Notes: generated by a model from the sequence alone, not told the origin. Shown: positions 44,701 to 53,725, numbered from the stretch's first letter. The stretch is DNA of 64,000 bases from Caldilineaceae bacterium (GCA_020634815.1 JACKBA010000014.1:62001-126000), one strand, 5' to 3'. Made by a program: numbers and translations.

Positions 44701-47700
44701 TGGACGGCAACGTTGCCGAGGGCAAGGCCGCCACCGTGCGCAGCGTGCGGCTGGCCTGGGCCTTCGAGAATGGCGAATGGGTGCAGCAGGAGGTCGATGA
44801 GCAGGTGTGCGAGATCACCTCGACCGCCGAGCCGCAGCCGTGCAGCTTCGCAACGACCGAAGGCGGCGAATATCGCATCACCGCCCAGGTGCGTGACGAG
44901 ACCGAGCGGCTGAACCAGACCGTCGTCACCGCGTGGGTGAGCGGCGGGCAGATGGTGCCATCGCGCGATCTGGAGCAGCAGAGCCTGGTGCTGGTGCCCG
45001 ACAAGGAGAACTACGCGCCGGGCGACACCGCCCGCGTGCTGGTGCAGGCGCCCTTTGCCGACGGTCAGGGGCTGCTCACCGTGGCGCGCAGCGGCATCCT
45101 CTACACCGAGAACTTTTCACTCGACGGCGGCACCGCCACGCTGGAGATCCCTATTAAGGACGGCTACCTGCCCAACGTCAACATCCAGGTCGACGTCAAC
45201 GGATCGGCGCCGCGGCTGGACGACAAGGGCAAGCCCGTCGAGGGGGCGCCGGCCCAGCCCGCCTACGCCACCGGCAGCCTGTCGCTCAACATCCCGCCGC
45301 TGAGCCGCACGCTGGCTGTGGAGATCACACCCGACGCCACGAGTCTCGATCCGGGCGCCGCCACCGGCGTAGCGGTCAAGGTCGTCGATGCCGACGGCGC
45401 GCCGGTGGAAGGCGCCGAGCTCGCCATCGTCGTGGTCGACGAGGCCGTGCTGGCGCTGACCGGTTATCAACTGGCCGACCCGGTCGCCACCTTCTACACG
45501 GCACGCAGCGCCGACACCAGCAGTTACTATGGCCGCCAGAGCATGGTGCTCGCCAACCCGGATCTGCTCCAGGCGGAGCAGGGGCTGGGCGGCGGCGGCG
45601 ATCTCATGATGAGGGAGTCAGCGCCCTACGCCACCGCAACCGCCGGCATGGCGATGGAGGAAGGCGCGATGCTGGCCATGCCTGCCGCAGCGCCTGCTCC
45701 CGCCATGGAGATGGAGATGGCCGCCGATTCCGCCATGCCCGGCGCACCGGCCCAACCGGGCACGCCCATCGCCGTGCGTACGGACTTCAACCCGCTGGCG
45801 CTCTTTGCGCCGGCCGAGCGCACGGGCGCCGACGGCACCGTGCACGTGGATTACAAGCTGCCCGACAACCTGACGCGCTACCGCCTCATGGTTGTGGCGG
45901 CTACCGACAACAAGTTCGGCTCGGCCGAGAGCAACATTACCGCCCGCCTGCCGCTCATGGTGCGGCCGTCGGCGCCGCGCTTCCTCAACTTCGGCGACCG
46001 CTTCGAACTGCCCGTCGTGGTACAGAACCAGACCGATGCCCCGCTGATCGTCGACGTCGTGGCCGAGGCGACCAACCTCAAGCTCGACGGCGCTGCCGGC
46101 CAGCGCGTGGAGGTGCCGGCCAACGATCGCGTCGAGGTGCGCTTCGCCGCATCGACCGACAGCGTGGGCACCGCGCGCGTCCAGTTCGCCGCAGTCGCGG
46201 GTGAATACGCCGACGCGGCCACCGCCGACCTGCCCGTCTACACGCCGGCGACGACCGAGGCCTTCGCCACCTACGGCGTGCTCGACGAGGGCGCGGTTGC
46301 GCAGCCCATCGCCCAGCCGCAGGATGTCTTCCCGCAGTTTGGCGGCCTGGAACTGAGCACTTCTTCCACGGCGCTGGCGACGCTCACCGACGCCTTCCTC
46401 TACCTGCAAGCCTATCCCTTCGAGTGCTCGGAGCAGCTCGGCTCGCGCATCATGAGCGTGGCTGCGCTGCGCGACGTGCTGACGGCCTTCCAGTCGCCAG
46501 ACTTGCCCTCCGATGCAGCGATCGTGGCGTCCATGCAGCGCGATATCGAGACGTTGCGCATGATGCAAAACTGGGACGGCGGCTTCCCCTACTGGACCAA
46601 GGGCCGCGAGTCGATCCCGTACAACTCGGTCTTTGTGACCCACGCGCTGACGGTCGCCCGCACCAAGGATTACGCCGTGCCGCAGGAGATGTTCGACGCC
46701 GCGCTGACGTACCTGCGCGACGTGGAGAGCTACTTCCCGAGCTGGTACAGTGCCAAGACGCGCCAGGCGGTCAGCAGCTATGCGCTCTACGTGCGGGCGC
46801 TGAGCGGCGACGTGGACATCATCAAGGCGCGTACTATCTACAACCAACTGCCGCTGGATGAGCAGGCGCTGGAGGCGCAGGCGTGGCTCTGGCAGGTGCT
46901 GTCGAATGACTCCGGCTCGGCCGACATCGTCGCCGCCATCGAGCGCAACATCCAGAACCGCGCGGTCGAGACGCCGGGCGCCGCCAACTTCATCACCTCC
47001 TATGACGACCAGGATTACGTCATGCTCCACTCCAATCGGCGCACCGATGCCGTCATCCTCGACGCGCTCATGGTGGAGACGCCGGAGAGCGACCTGATCC
47101 CCAAGGTGGTCGCCGGGCTGATGAACGGGCGCACCAACGGTCGCTGGTCCAACACGCAGGAGAATGTCTTCGTGCTGCTGGCCATGGACCGCTACTTCAA
47201 CACCTTCGAGTCCATCACGCCTGACTTCGTGGCGCGCATGTGGCTGGGCGACACCTACGTGGCCGAGCACGCGCACCAGGGGCGCACGACCGACACGCTG
47301 CAAACCGTCGTGCCCATGAGTTTTCTCGTGGAGCAGCCCGGCACGCAGGATCTCGTCATCGCCAAGGAAGGCGACGGCCGCCTCTACTATCGCCTGGGCC
47401 TGCGCTACGCGCCGACCGACCTGGGGCTCGACCCGTTGGATATGGGCTTCGTCGTGCAGCGCACCTACGAGGCGGTCGACGATGCGACCGACGTGCGGCT
47501 GGACGAGGAGGGTGTCTGGCACATCAAGGCCGGCGCGCGCGTGCGCATCCGCCTGACCATGGTGGCCGTCAACCGCCGCTATCACGTGGCGCTGGTCGAC
47601 CGCCTGCCCGCCGGGCTGGAGATCATCAACCCGGACCTGGCCGTCTCCGAGAGCGTGCCGTCCGACCCCAACGACACGTCGACGACCGGCTCGTACTGGT

Positions 47701-47912
47701 GGTGGTGGGGTCCGTGGTACGACCATCAGAACCTGCGCGATGCCGGCGCCGAGGCCTTCACGCCCTACTTGTGGGATGGCGTCTACAACTACAGCTACGT
47801 CGCCCGTGCGACGACGCCCGGCGAGTTCGTCGTGCCGCCGGCCAAGGCCGAGGAGATGTACTCGCCCGAGGTCTTCGGCCGCAGTGCCAGCGACCGCGTG
47901 ATCGTGGAATAG
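41739..47912 (+). CDS. Bacterial alpha-2-macroglobulin family protein with thioester
   Basis: 2057 residues. The signal peptide (about 1-35) has no lipobox. A series of macroglobulin-type beta domains follows (NVTFNQPMVPL, the FDDRQMYRPGEEVHIKGWVR segment typical of A2M_N). A Met/Ala-rich, probably disordered bait-like region lies at about 1300-1340. The A2M core follows, with the thioester C1563-S-E-Q1566 (PFECSEQLGS), and then the alpha-helical thioester domain (YWTKGRESIPYNSVFVTHAL). The C-terminus is Trp-rich (SYWWWWGPWYDH). Such proteins trap attacking proteases. The usual PBP1c partner is not nearby. GGAGGAGG precedes the ATG. Confidence 0.95.
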   Translation: MKRISRFSTRRSVVNVVGALVIVSMLVGAAWPAGTVAHVTSRPHEGRITPVLQEGTPMTDAGSEPTTVNGLELLLGEGAAQPQPVTAVAAPATQPLDDAAIQPILDRMPDLQAEAGDVEEFKLPPQSLPPPTANTVVTQSFPPPDSGATAPEVVAGPLEVLRYAPEGEIPVAPFINVTFNQPMVPLNTLDALAAEDVPVKATPDLPGVWKWLGTQTLSFEYHTDDLNRFPMATEYTVEVPAGTTSATGGVLAETVTWQFRTPAPTVTRTYPAVSPQPRDPLLYVAFDQRIDPAAVLATITASASGRQYPLRLATAEEVAANKDVSYYAAQAQEERWLAFRSDELFPPDTTVTINIGPGTPSAEGPLVTSDVQSFGFRTYAPLKVVDQNCRTQRDSCPPGAGFYIRFNNPIDVTKITNDLVTVEPEIPGMVVSGRYDSISINGLTAGRTTYNVTLSPEIADIFGQTLGEPVSLTFYTGSMRAYLTGPSETLTTLDPTASVPAFTVYSVNMPKLRVRAYSVTPDDWPAYLTYLREYFRDTDRRPPGDEVLNTTVSVDGEKDTLTETNIDLTAALGGRYGHAIVIVDTPPSLLELIFPNSYEPVIQSWVQATNIGLDAITDQRDMVAWATALDTGAPLPGVELALQPSGAQATTDADGMARIALAGTPDNQLVARLGDDVAFLPQSTYYWNDYGWQKSERGDEARWFVFDDRQMYRPGEEVHIKGWVRTIGAGPTGDVTLDRMAGAAVDYTVMDPQGDQIASGSADMSELGGFDVAFTLPENSNLGYASVQFSTRNTATYGSYYHGFQIQEFRRPEFEVTARNETTGPYYLGDDAIVAVSAQYYAGGPLPGADTTWTVSASPTSYDPPNWPDFIFGEWTPWWFGYGYGGGYRSDIYMDYYPDSFGAGSESYEARTDPTGNHYLKMTFISSEKPQPYSVNAEAAVMDVNRQTWAAQTNLIVHPSELYVGLRSATYFVEKGDPLEYDVIVTDVDGNVAEGKAATVRSVRLAWAFENGEWVQQEVDEQVCEITSTAEPQPCSFATTEGGEYRITAQVRDETERLNQTVVTAWVSGGQMVPSRDLEQQSLVLVPDKENYAPGDTARVLVQAPFADGQGLLTVARSGILYTENFSLDGGTATLEIPIKDGYLPNVNIQVDVNGSAPRLDDKGKPVEGAPAQPAYATGSLSLNIPPLSRTLAVEITPDATSLDPGAATGVAVKVVDADGAPVEGAELAIVVVDEAVLALTGYQLADPVATFYTARSADTSSYYGRQSMVLANPDLLQAEQGLGGGGDLMMRESAPYATATAGMAMEEGAMLAMPAAAPAPAMEMEMAADSAMPGAPAQPGTPIAVRTDFNPLALFAPAERTGADGTVHVDYKLPDNLTRYRLMVVAATDNKFGSAESNITARLPLMVRPSAPRFLNFGDRFELPVVVQNQTDAPLIVDVVAEATNLKLDGAAGQRVEVPANDRVEVRFAASTDSVGTARVQFAAVAGEYADAATADLPVYTPATTEAFATYGVLDEGAVAQPIAQPQDVFPQFGGLELSTSSTALATLTDAFLYLQAYPFECSEQLGSRIMSVAALRDVLTAFQSPDLPSDAAIVASMQRDIETLRMMQNWDGGFPYWTKGRESIPYNSVFVTHALTVARTKDYAVPQEMFDAALTYLRDVESYFPSWYSAKTRQAVSSYALYVRALSGDVDIIKARTIYNQLPLDEQALEAQAWLWQVLSNDSGSADIVAAIERNIQNRAVETPGAANFITSYDDQDYVMLHSNRRTDAVILDALMVETPESDLIPKVVAGLMNGRTNGRWSNTQENVFVLLAMDRYFNTFESITPDFVARMWLGDTYVAEHAHQGRTTDTLQTVVPMSFLVEQPGTQDLVIAKEGDGRLYYRLGLRYAPTDLGLDPLDMGFVVQRTYEAVDDATDVRLDEEGVWHIKAGARVRIRLTMVAVNRRYHVALVDRLPAGLEIINPDLAVSESVPSDPNDTSTTGSYWWWWGPWYDHQNLRDAGAEAFTPYLWDGVYNYSYVARATTPGEFVVPPAKAEEMYSPEVFGRSASDRVIVE

Positions 47913-47917
47913 GAAGA

Positions 47918-48006
47918 AATAGAACGCGGATGACGCGGATTGGGCGGATTCACGCGGATCAAAAATCCGTGAATATCCGCCCAATCCGCGTCATCCGCGT
48001 TCTATT
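47918..48006. repeat. GCGGAT palindrome, second copy
   Basis: About 42-bp arms (AATAGAACGCGGATGACGCG...) around a short A-rich loop, starting 5 bp after the alpha-2-macroglobulin stop and ending just before the Shine-Dalgarno of the next gene. The outer consensus AATAGAACGCGGAT is shared with 17236-17326. Confidence 0.9.
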
Positions 48007-48023
48007 GGAGCTTTGGAGAAATA

Positions 48024-48584
48024 ATGACCTTACCTTTGTCCGAGTGGATTCGCCACGATTTGGGGGAAGTCACGGCCATCCTTGACCGTGTCGACGAAGC
48101 CGGCGCCGCGGCGATGGTTGACGCGATCCTCAGCGCTGAGCGCGTCTTTGTCGTGGCGCTGGGACGCAGCGGCATGCTGGCGCGCATGTTCGCCATGCGC
48201 CTCATGCAGATCGGCCTGACCGCGCACGTGGTGGGCGATGTCACGACGCCGGCCATCGCGCCGGGCGACCTGCTGGTGGCGATCTCCGGCAGTGGACGCA
48301 CGGAGACGGTCGTGGCGATGGCACGTAAGGCAAGCGGCTTTGGCGCCGGCGTGCTGGCCATCACCTCGCACGCGGCGACCCCGCTGGCGGAAATTGCCGA
48401 CGTAGTGATTATCCTGCCCGCCGGCTCGGTCAAAACGAACGTTGCCACGCCGACGCGGCTGCCGCTGGCCAACGCGCTGGAGCAGGCCATGGCCATCTAC
48501 CTCGACTGCGTGGGCGCCATGCTCGCCGAACGCTGCGGCCAGGACAACGCCGCCATGATGCGCCGCCACGCCAATCTGGAGTAA
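48024..48584 (+). CDS. hxlB: 6-phospho-3-hexuloisomerase-like SIS protein
   Basis: 186 residues of one SIS domain: RVFVVALGRSGMLARMFAMRLMQIG, LLVAISGSGRTETVVAMA and LPLANALEQAMAIYLDCVG, the pattern of PHI (HxlB). PHI converts D-arabino-hex-3-ulose 6-phosphate to fructose 6-phosphate in the ribulose monophosphate pathway. The partner synthase (HxlA) is not adjacent. GGAG is close upstream, directly after the palindromic repeat. Confidence 0.88.
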   Translation: MTLPLSEWIRHDLGEVTAILDRVDEAGAAAMVDAILSAERVFVVALGRSGMLARMFAMRLMQIGLTAHVVGDVTTPAIAPGDLLVAISGSGRTETVVAMARKASGFGAGVLAITSHAATPLAEIADVVIILPAGSVKTNVATPTRLPLANALEQAMAIYLDCVGAMLAERCGQDNAAMMRRHANLE

Positions 48585-48601
48585 TCCGCAGCGATATCAA
48601 C

Positions 48602-48804
48602 TTTGACGCAGAGGCGCAAGGGCGCAGAGGTTCGCAGAGAGAAGCCAGGAGTGCCGGTTCCCCTTCTCACCGTGTGCTTTCGGCGTTGGCAGACCCTTTG
48701 ACGCAGAGGTGCAGAGGTTCGCAGAGAGAAGAAGAGAGTAAGACCAATTCAGTCTGCCTGCCTTTGCTCTGCGCTTTCTCCGCGCCTCTGCGTCTCTGCG
48801 TCAA
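48602..48804. repeat. GACGCAGAGG short-word repeats in inverted arrangement
   Basis: Two direct copies of TTTGACGCAGAGG...GCAGAGGTTCGCAGAGAG (48602-48644 and 48697-48731) and one inverted copy ending CTCTGCGTCAAA (48762-48804). They fill the gap between hxlB and the convergent membrane-protein gene; no gene lies inside. Confidence 0.88.
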
Positions 48805-48828
48805 AATTGCTCAATTCAAAGAGAATGC

Positions 48829-49899
48829 TTAGCTGTCGCGCGCAGGGAGGTCCGGCGGCCAGGCCACGTAGCTGAGTAATAGCGCGGCGACGCCCGGCAG
48901 GAAGATCGCGCCGCCGATGAGATGGATCGACCAGCGCGAGCCCTCGGTCTGGAGCAGCGCCAGGAAGTAGACGCCAAAGAGCAGGGCTGGCGCCACGAAG
49001 GCAAAGATGCGCAGCCCGCGCGTTGACGGCAGCAGCGCCTGCGCCCGCCACAGCAGCCAGTCGCCGGCAAGCACCGCTACAAGCATCGCGCCCAACAACG
49101 TCCACGCATAGGGCACTTCCCAATTGACGATGGCCATGGCCACCGTGTTGGCGCCCCAGATCAACGTCAGCGCGCCGGGCGGCAGCGTCCACCGCCGCAG
49201 CAGCAGGAAGACGACGCCCGTCAGCAGCGCGGCGTCGATCATCAGGCTCAGCACGCCAGCCACCTGCCCCGTCTCCTGGTTGAACTCCCCGTGCATGCGC
49301 CCGCCGATAATGCTCATCAACGGGTGCGAGAACATCATGAAAAAGGTGAAGATGGAGAGCAGCAGTGTGGCGGAGACAAGTGCCGGCGCCAGGTCGCGCC
49401 AGCCGCGGCTGCCCGAACGCCGCCATGCCGCACGCAGCGGCCCCGTCACCACCAACGCCATGCCCACGCCGAGCATGAGGTGCGTCGGGCTGACCAGCGC
49501 CTCGAAATCCTCCTCGATGCCGAAGAGCGTGTGCCAGACGAGATCGCCCACGCCGCCGGCGGCAAAGATGGCCGAGCCGGCCAGCGCCAGCCCGTAGCCG
49601 GCCGGAATCGCCAGCCGCCACGCTGCGCCGCGGGTACGGTTGATACCCGCTGTGCCGAGCAGAAAGATCGCCGTCAGCCCAAAGCCGCCGTAGAAAAAGG
49701 CGTGCCACGGCGTGAAGAAGCTGTCGTCGACGCGGCCGTGGTTGTGCGCCCAGCCGTCGAGGAAGAGGCCACCCACGAAGATCGCAGCGAGCACGGCAAA
49801 GGCATAGTCAAAGCTAAGTCCGCCGACCAGACGCGCGCCGGCCTTGGCCTGCACCTGCTGCCGCTCCATCGATTGTGTGTCGTTGGTCAGAACACCCAT
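48829..49899 (-). CDS. Polytopic membrane protein of unknown function
   Basis: 356 residues from the ATG at 49899 (GGAGGAG upstream) with nine to ten hydrophobic helices. Conserved-looking polar positions are in GWAHNHGRVDDSFFTPWHAFFYGGFG and in MFSHPLM. Several His residues at helix ends could bind metal or heme, but I recognise no named family. It is convergent with hxlB across the repeat region. Confidence 0.78.
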   Translation of the reverse strand: MGVLTNDTQSMERQQVQAKAGARLVGGLSFDYAFAVLAAIFVGGLFLDGWAHNHGRVDDSFFTPWHAFFYGGFGLTAIFLLGTAGINRTRGAAWRLAIPAGYGLALAGSAIFAAGGVGDLVWHTLFGIEEDFEALVSPTHLMLGVGMALVVTGPLRAAWRRSGSRGWRDLAPALVSATLLLSIFTFFMMFSHPLMSIIGGRMHGEFNQETGQVAGVLSLMIDAALLTGVVFLLLRRWTLPPGALTLIWGANTVAMAIVNWEVPYAWTLLGAMLVAVLAGDWLLWRAQALLPSTRGLRIFAFVAPALLFGVYFLALLQTEGSRWSIHLIGGAIFLPGVAALLLSYVAWPPDLPARDS

Positions 49900-50025
49900 G
49901 AACGCTCCTCCATTCCTCCGCTCATCGTTGCAGGCGCACAGGATACTCGCGCTGCGGTGCCCGGGCAAATGGCCGGGCGCCGCACAAACCATGATTCTCG
50001 TTTGGCAAGTTCGTCAGCGGATGGT

Positions 50026-51336
50026 TCAGTCAATCCCCTTCACGTGCTCGTCGAAGAAATCCACCGAGCGCGCCATGGCTTCGCTAAAGCCTTGCGACAG
50101 GTTGTGGTCGTCACCCGTGTAGGTGAAGACCTCCGCCGGCTGACCGGCCGCCTCCAGTTGATCGGCCAGTGTCGTCGAGAACTCGTAGGGCACCGACGTG
50201 TCGGCCGTGCCGTGATGGAGCTGGATCGGCCCGGAGAGGTCGTCCAGGTAGCTGTTCGCCGAGATCGACGCATAAAAATCGGGATTCTCCTCCGGCGTGC
50301 CGTACTGCTCCTGCAACTGCGTACGCCAGCGCCGCGCCGTCGAGAGCGAGGGCGGCGGCTGATTGTTGTTCGGGCGCCGCCAGCGCGTCAGCAGATCCGG
50401 ATAGTTGGCGACGACGCCCGCCCAGATCACGCCGGCCTTGATGTCGGGATCGACGACCATGGAACGCAGGGCGATGTAGCCGCCCATGGAGTGGCCCCAC
50501 ATGCCGATGCGATTGGGATCGGCGGCGGCGTAGTTCTTCAGCGCGGCCGTGGCGTTGAGCACGTCGATGGTGTAGTCGGGATAGCCGTACGCGCCGCGCG
50601 CCTCACCGTCGGAGAAGGCGTGGCCGCGGTAGTCAGGCCGGTAGACGATGTAGCCGTTGCGCGCAAAGCCATCGACGTAGGCCACGTAGCGCTCGGTCGT
50701 GCGGTAGACGTCGGGCGGAATGTAGCCGTGGTTGAAGATGATCACGGGCCAACCCGTCGCCGGCGGCTCGCCCTGCGGCACCGTCAGCAGCCCATCGATG
50801 CGCAGCCCCTCGGAGAGATAGGAGGCGATGTAGCGGTCATAGTTGGCGCCGGGCGCCAGTTCCTGCTCGATGAGCAGTTGCTGGTCGGGGTATGTCTGCG
50901 CGCGCAGGTAGTCGATCGTCAGCGCCTCGCCGTCGAAGGGATCCGCCTCGATCAAGCCGCCCTCATTGTCCGCCGCGGGGGCCGGCGTGGCGGGCGTCGG
51001 CGTGGCGGTCACCCGTGCGGCGGGCGTGCCGGCCGGCGTGCCCGCCGCGGCAGAGCTACCCGGGATGCACAGCTTCCAGCCGATGGCCAGGCGATTGGCG
51101 CTCTCGATGGTGGCAAAGGAACTATCGGTCGCAGCGGCCGCATTGGTGGCGGCGACGATGCGATCGTACGCGGCGGCGTTGCCCAGCGCGCGCCCGGCAA
51201 TCGTCGACAGCGTGTCACCCGCCTGAACGGTGACCGTCTGCGCGCACGCGTCCTGTGCCAGCACCGGCGCCGGCAACACGACGCTGCCCATTAGCACTGC
51301 GATGGCCAACAGGAGTCCTATCGTCTGTCTTAACAT
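50026..51336 (-). CDS. Secreted alpha/beta hydrolase (S9-like) with N-terminal LysM domain
   Basis: 436 residues. A signal peptide (cleaved near VLA-QDAC) leads to a LysM domain (VTVQAGDTLSTIAGRALG...LAIGWKLCIPG), a Thr/Pro linker and an alpha/beta hydrolase domain of the prolyl-oligopeptidase/S9 type. Catalytic residues visible: Ser in GHSMGGYIA, Asp in HGTADTSVP, His in GDDHNLSQGF. LysM probably binds peptidoglycan or chitin-like glycans and holds the hydrolase at the cell wall. The substrate (peptide or ester) is unknown. The ATG at 51336 is chosen for the signal peptide. Confidence 0.9.
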   Translation of the reverse strand: MLRQTIGLLLAIAVLMGSVVLPAPVLAQDACAQTVTVQAGDTLSTIAGRALGNAAAYDRIVAATNAAAATDSSFATIESANRLAIGWKLCIPGSSAAAGTPAGTPAARVTATPTPATPAPAADNEGGLIEADPFDGEALTIDYLRAQTYPDQQLLIEQELAPGANYDRYIASYLSEGLRIDGLLTVPQGEPPATGWPVIIFNHGYIPPDVYRTTERYVAYVDGFARNGYIVYRPDYRGHAFSDGEARGAYGYPDYTIDVLNATAALKNYAAADPNRIGMWGHSMGGYIALRSMVVDPDIKAGVIWAGVVANYPDLLTRWRRPNNNQPPPSLSTARRWRTQLQEQYGTPEENPDFYASISANSYLDDLSGPIQLHHGTADTSVPYEFSTTLADQLEAAGQPAEVFTYTGDDHNLSQGFSEAMARSVDFFDEHVKGID

Positions 51337-51596
51337 GATCTCTTGCCTTTCTGCGGCTGCATTGCCCGCCACACCCCACACAACTGCGGTGGCACTACTG
51401 TAGTGTGAAGTGCTCCCGTACAAAGTAGGATTTTCCCCGATTTACCATTCCTCTTACATGGGCCCCGCCCGCATCATCCGATGGCCCGTCCGGCGAATCA
51501 TGCACAGAGAGAACGCAGCAACCCCGGCCTTTGGTTCGACAGCAGCCGCCGCGCGTGCTACCCTTCCCCTATTTGGAACCACAAAAGGAATCACTC

Positions 51597-52865
51597 ATGC
51601 CCTACGCCAAACCCAATCCCGTCGTCGTCGCGCCCGATGCGCTGGCGCAACTGGCGGCCTATTGTCACGAACGCAGCCACACACACCTGCTGATCGTCGC
51701 CGACGCCAACACCGACCGTGCGCTGGGCCGCAAACTGGAAGCCACGCTGCTCGCCGCCGGCCTGGACGTGCGCAAAGTCATCCTGCACGGCGAGGAGATC
51801 ATCGCCGACGCCGCGCGCGTCTACCAGGTGATGCTTGCGCTCGATGGCACGCCGCGCGCGCTGGTTGCCGCCGGCTCCGGCACCATCACCGACATCACGC
51901 GCTTTGTCAGCCACCGGGCGCGCCTGCACTTTCTCTCCGCGCCCTCGGCACCGTCGGTGGATGGCTTTGCCTCGGTCGGCGCGCCCATGCTCATCGACGG
52001 CGTCAAGATCTCGCTGCCCACCCACGCACCCGCCGCCATCTTCGCCGACCTCGACGTGAACGCGGCCGCGCCGCGCGCCATGATCGCCGCCGGCTTTGCC
52101 GACATCCTGGGCAAGTTCACCTCCGTTGCCGACTTCCGCCTGGGCCACCTGCTGCGCGACGAGCGCTACGACGAGACCATTGCCCAACGCACCTATGATG
52201 TGGCCCGGGTCTGTCAGGTCAACGCCGAAGCCATCGGCCAGGCCACGCCGGCAAGCATTGCCTTGCTCATGGACGCGCTGGTGGAGTCCGGCCTGTGCAT
52301 CCTCGACTTTGGCGATTCGGCGTCGGCGTCAGGCGCCGAGCATCATCTGTCACACTTCTGGGAGATGCTGCTCCTGCGCAAGGGGCGCCCGGCGATCCTG
52401 CACGGCGCCAAGGTGGGCGTGGCGACGGTCTTGATCGCAGGGATCTACGAACAGGTGCGCGGTCTGTCGCGCGCCGAGGTTGCCGACCGGCTCGAGGCCT
52501 CCACGCTGCCCGACCGTGCGGCCGAGCTGGCGGCCATCGATGCGGCCTATGGCGCCGAGGCGGAGGCCGTGGCCCGCACGCATGGCGCGTTCCTCGACAT
52601 GACGCCGGAAACATACGACACCATCAAGCGCCGCATCCTTGACAACTGGGATGAAATCCAGGCCATCGCCGCGCAGGTGCCGCCGCCCGCCGAGATCGCG
52701 CGCCTGCTCGAAATCGCCGGCGGGCCGACCACAGTCAGCGAGCTTGGCTTCTCGCGGGCGGAAGCGGCGCTGGCGCTGGACAACGGCCACTACCTGCGCA
52801 ACCGCTTCACGGTACGCAAGCTGGCCAGAGTGCTCGGACTTGACCAGGAAAGGAGCCTTCTATGA
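51597..52865 (+). CDS. egsA: sn-glycerol-1-phosphate dehydrogenase
   Basis: 422 residues of the iron-containing alcohol dehydrogenase-like fold: ALVAAGSGTITDITRF (NAD and metal region), SAPSAPSVDGFAS, and SGAEHHLSHFWEMLLL with the two metal-binding histidines. It matches the EgsA/AraM family, which reduces dihydroxyacetone phosphate to sn-glycerol 1-phosphate. In Bacillus that product is used for heptaprenylglyceryl phosphate; in archaea it makes the lipid backbone. Use here is unknown. AAAGGA lies upstream; the stop overlaps the next start (ATGA). Confidence 0.91.
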   Translation: MPYAKPNPVVVAPDALAQLAAYCHERSHTHLLIVADANTDRALGRKLEATLLAAGLDVRKVILHGEEIIADAARVYQVMLALDGTPRALVAAGSGTITDITRFVSHRARLHFLSAPSAPSVDGFASVGAPMLIDGVKISLPTHAPAAIFADLDVNAAAPRAMIAAGFADILGKFTSVADFRLGHLLRDERYDETIAQRTYDVARVCQVNAEAIGQATPASIALLMDALVESGLCILDFGDSASASGAEHHLSHFWEMLLLRKGRPAILHGAKVGVATVLIAGIYEQVRGLSRAEVADRLEASTLPDRAAELAAIDAAYGAEAEAVARTHGAFLDMTPETYDTIKRRILDNWDEIQAIAAQVPPPAEIARLLEIAGGPTTVSELGFSRAEAALALDNGHYLRNRFTVRKLARVLGLDQERSLL

Positions 52866-53725
52866 GCAACGACTACACGGGCAATGCAGCCAAACTGCTC
52901 TCACTCGGTGAAATCGCAGCATTTGGCGAGTGGCGCAACTATCTGAGGATGGGCTTGACCGCGGACGACGTGCCGGAACTGCTGCGCATGATCGACGATG
53001 CGTCCCTCTACGACTTGGACTTGTTCAGAGCGGAAGGTTGGGCGCCGATCCATGCGTGGCGTGCGCTCGGCCAACTGCGCGCCGCCGAAGCCGCCGAGCC
53101 GCTGACAAAGCTGCTCAACCGGATCGAGACCGATGACGACGATTACGCGATTGAGGACATTCCAACCGCGCTCGCCATGATTGGCACTCCTGCGCTTGCG
53201 CCCCTCATGACGGTGGTCGGCGATCGCGATGCACCGGAATCTGTACGCTCGGCCGCCATCAGGGCGATCGCCGGGGCTGTCCAAACCGATGACGAGCATC
53301 GGGCAGAAATCGTCCATTTCCTGGCAGAGGTGCTAGACCGCCACGAACCGGAGCGTGCCGTCAACGCATACCTTGTCAGTGCCCTGGTCGACCTGCGCGC
53401 GGTTGAGGCGGCAAGCAGCATGGAAGCCGCCTTCGATGCCAACGTCGTTGCATTGGACCTCCTGGGCGATTGGGAAACGGTTCAGGTTGCGCTCGGGTTG
53501 CTGGATAAGCGCATCACGCCGAAGCCGAGTAGCTGGCTGCGCGCGGAAGCGGTTGCCTCAGGGCGTCTCGATAGTGACGACGAACTTGCATGGCCTGACG
53601 TAGCCGATGACCAGGGGGATGCGGCAAAGGAAGCCGCCGACAAGGAACGCCGGCGCAAGGCGCGCAAGGCCGAGAAATCGGCTCGCAAACAGCAGCGCGC
53701 CAAGAAGAAGAAAAAACGGAAGTAG
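52862..53725 (+). CDS. HEAT-like repeat protein with basic C-terminal tail
   Basis: 287 residues. About 210 residues of helical repeats (EPLTKLLNRIE, PTALAMIGTPALAPLMTVV, SAAIRAIAGAV) are followed by an acidic segment and a long Lys/Arg-rich tail. It starts with an ATG overlapping the stop of egsA, so it is translationally coupled to it. The tail suggests contact with nucleic acid or an acidic partner, which is inference. Not a recognised enzyme. Confidence 0.82.
   Translation: MSNDYTGNAAKLLSLGEIAAFGEWRNYLRMGLTADDVPELLRMIDDASLYDLDLFRAEGWAPIHAWRALGQLRAAEAAEPLTKLLNRIETDDDDYAIEDIPTALAMIGTPALAPLMTVVGDRDAPESVRSAAIRAIAGAVQTDDEHRAEIVHFLAEVLDRHEPERAVNAYLVSALVDLRAVEAASSMEAAFDANVVALDLLGDWETVQVALGLLDKRITPKPSSWLRAEAVASGRLDSDDELAWPDVADDQGDAAKEAADKERRRKARKAEKSARKQQRAKKKKKRK

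Noticed and set aside
45618..47984. Very long open frame on the minus strand opposite the alpha-2-macroglobulin
   Set aside because: High GC content makes long antisense frames; the product is His/Arg/Gly-rich with no domain pattern, and the plus-strand gene is clearly real.
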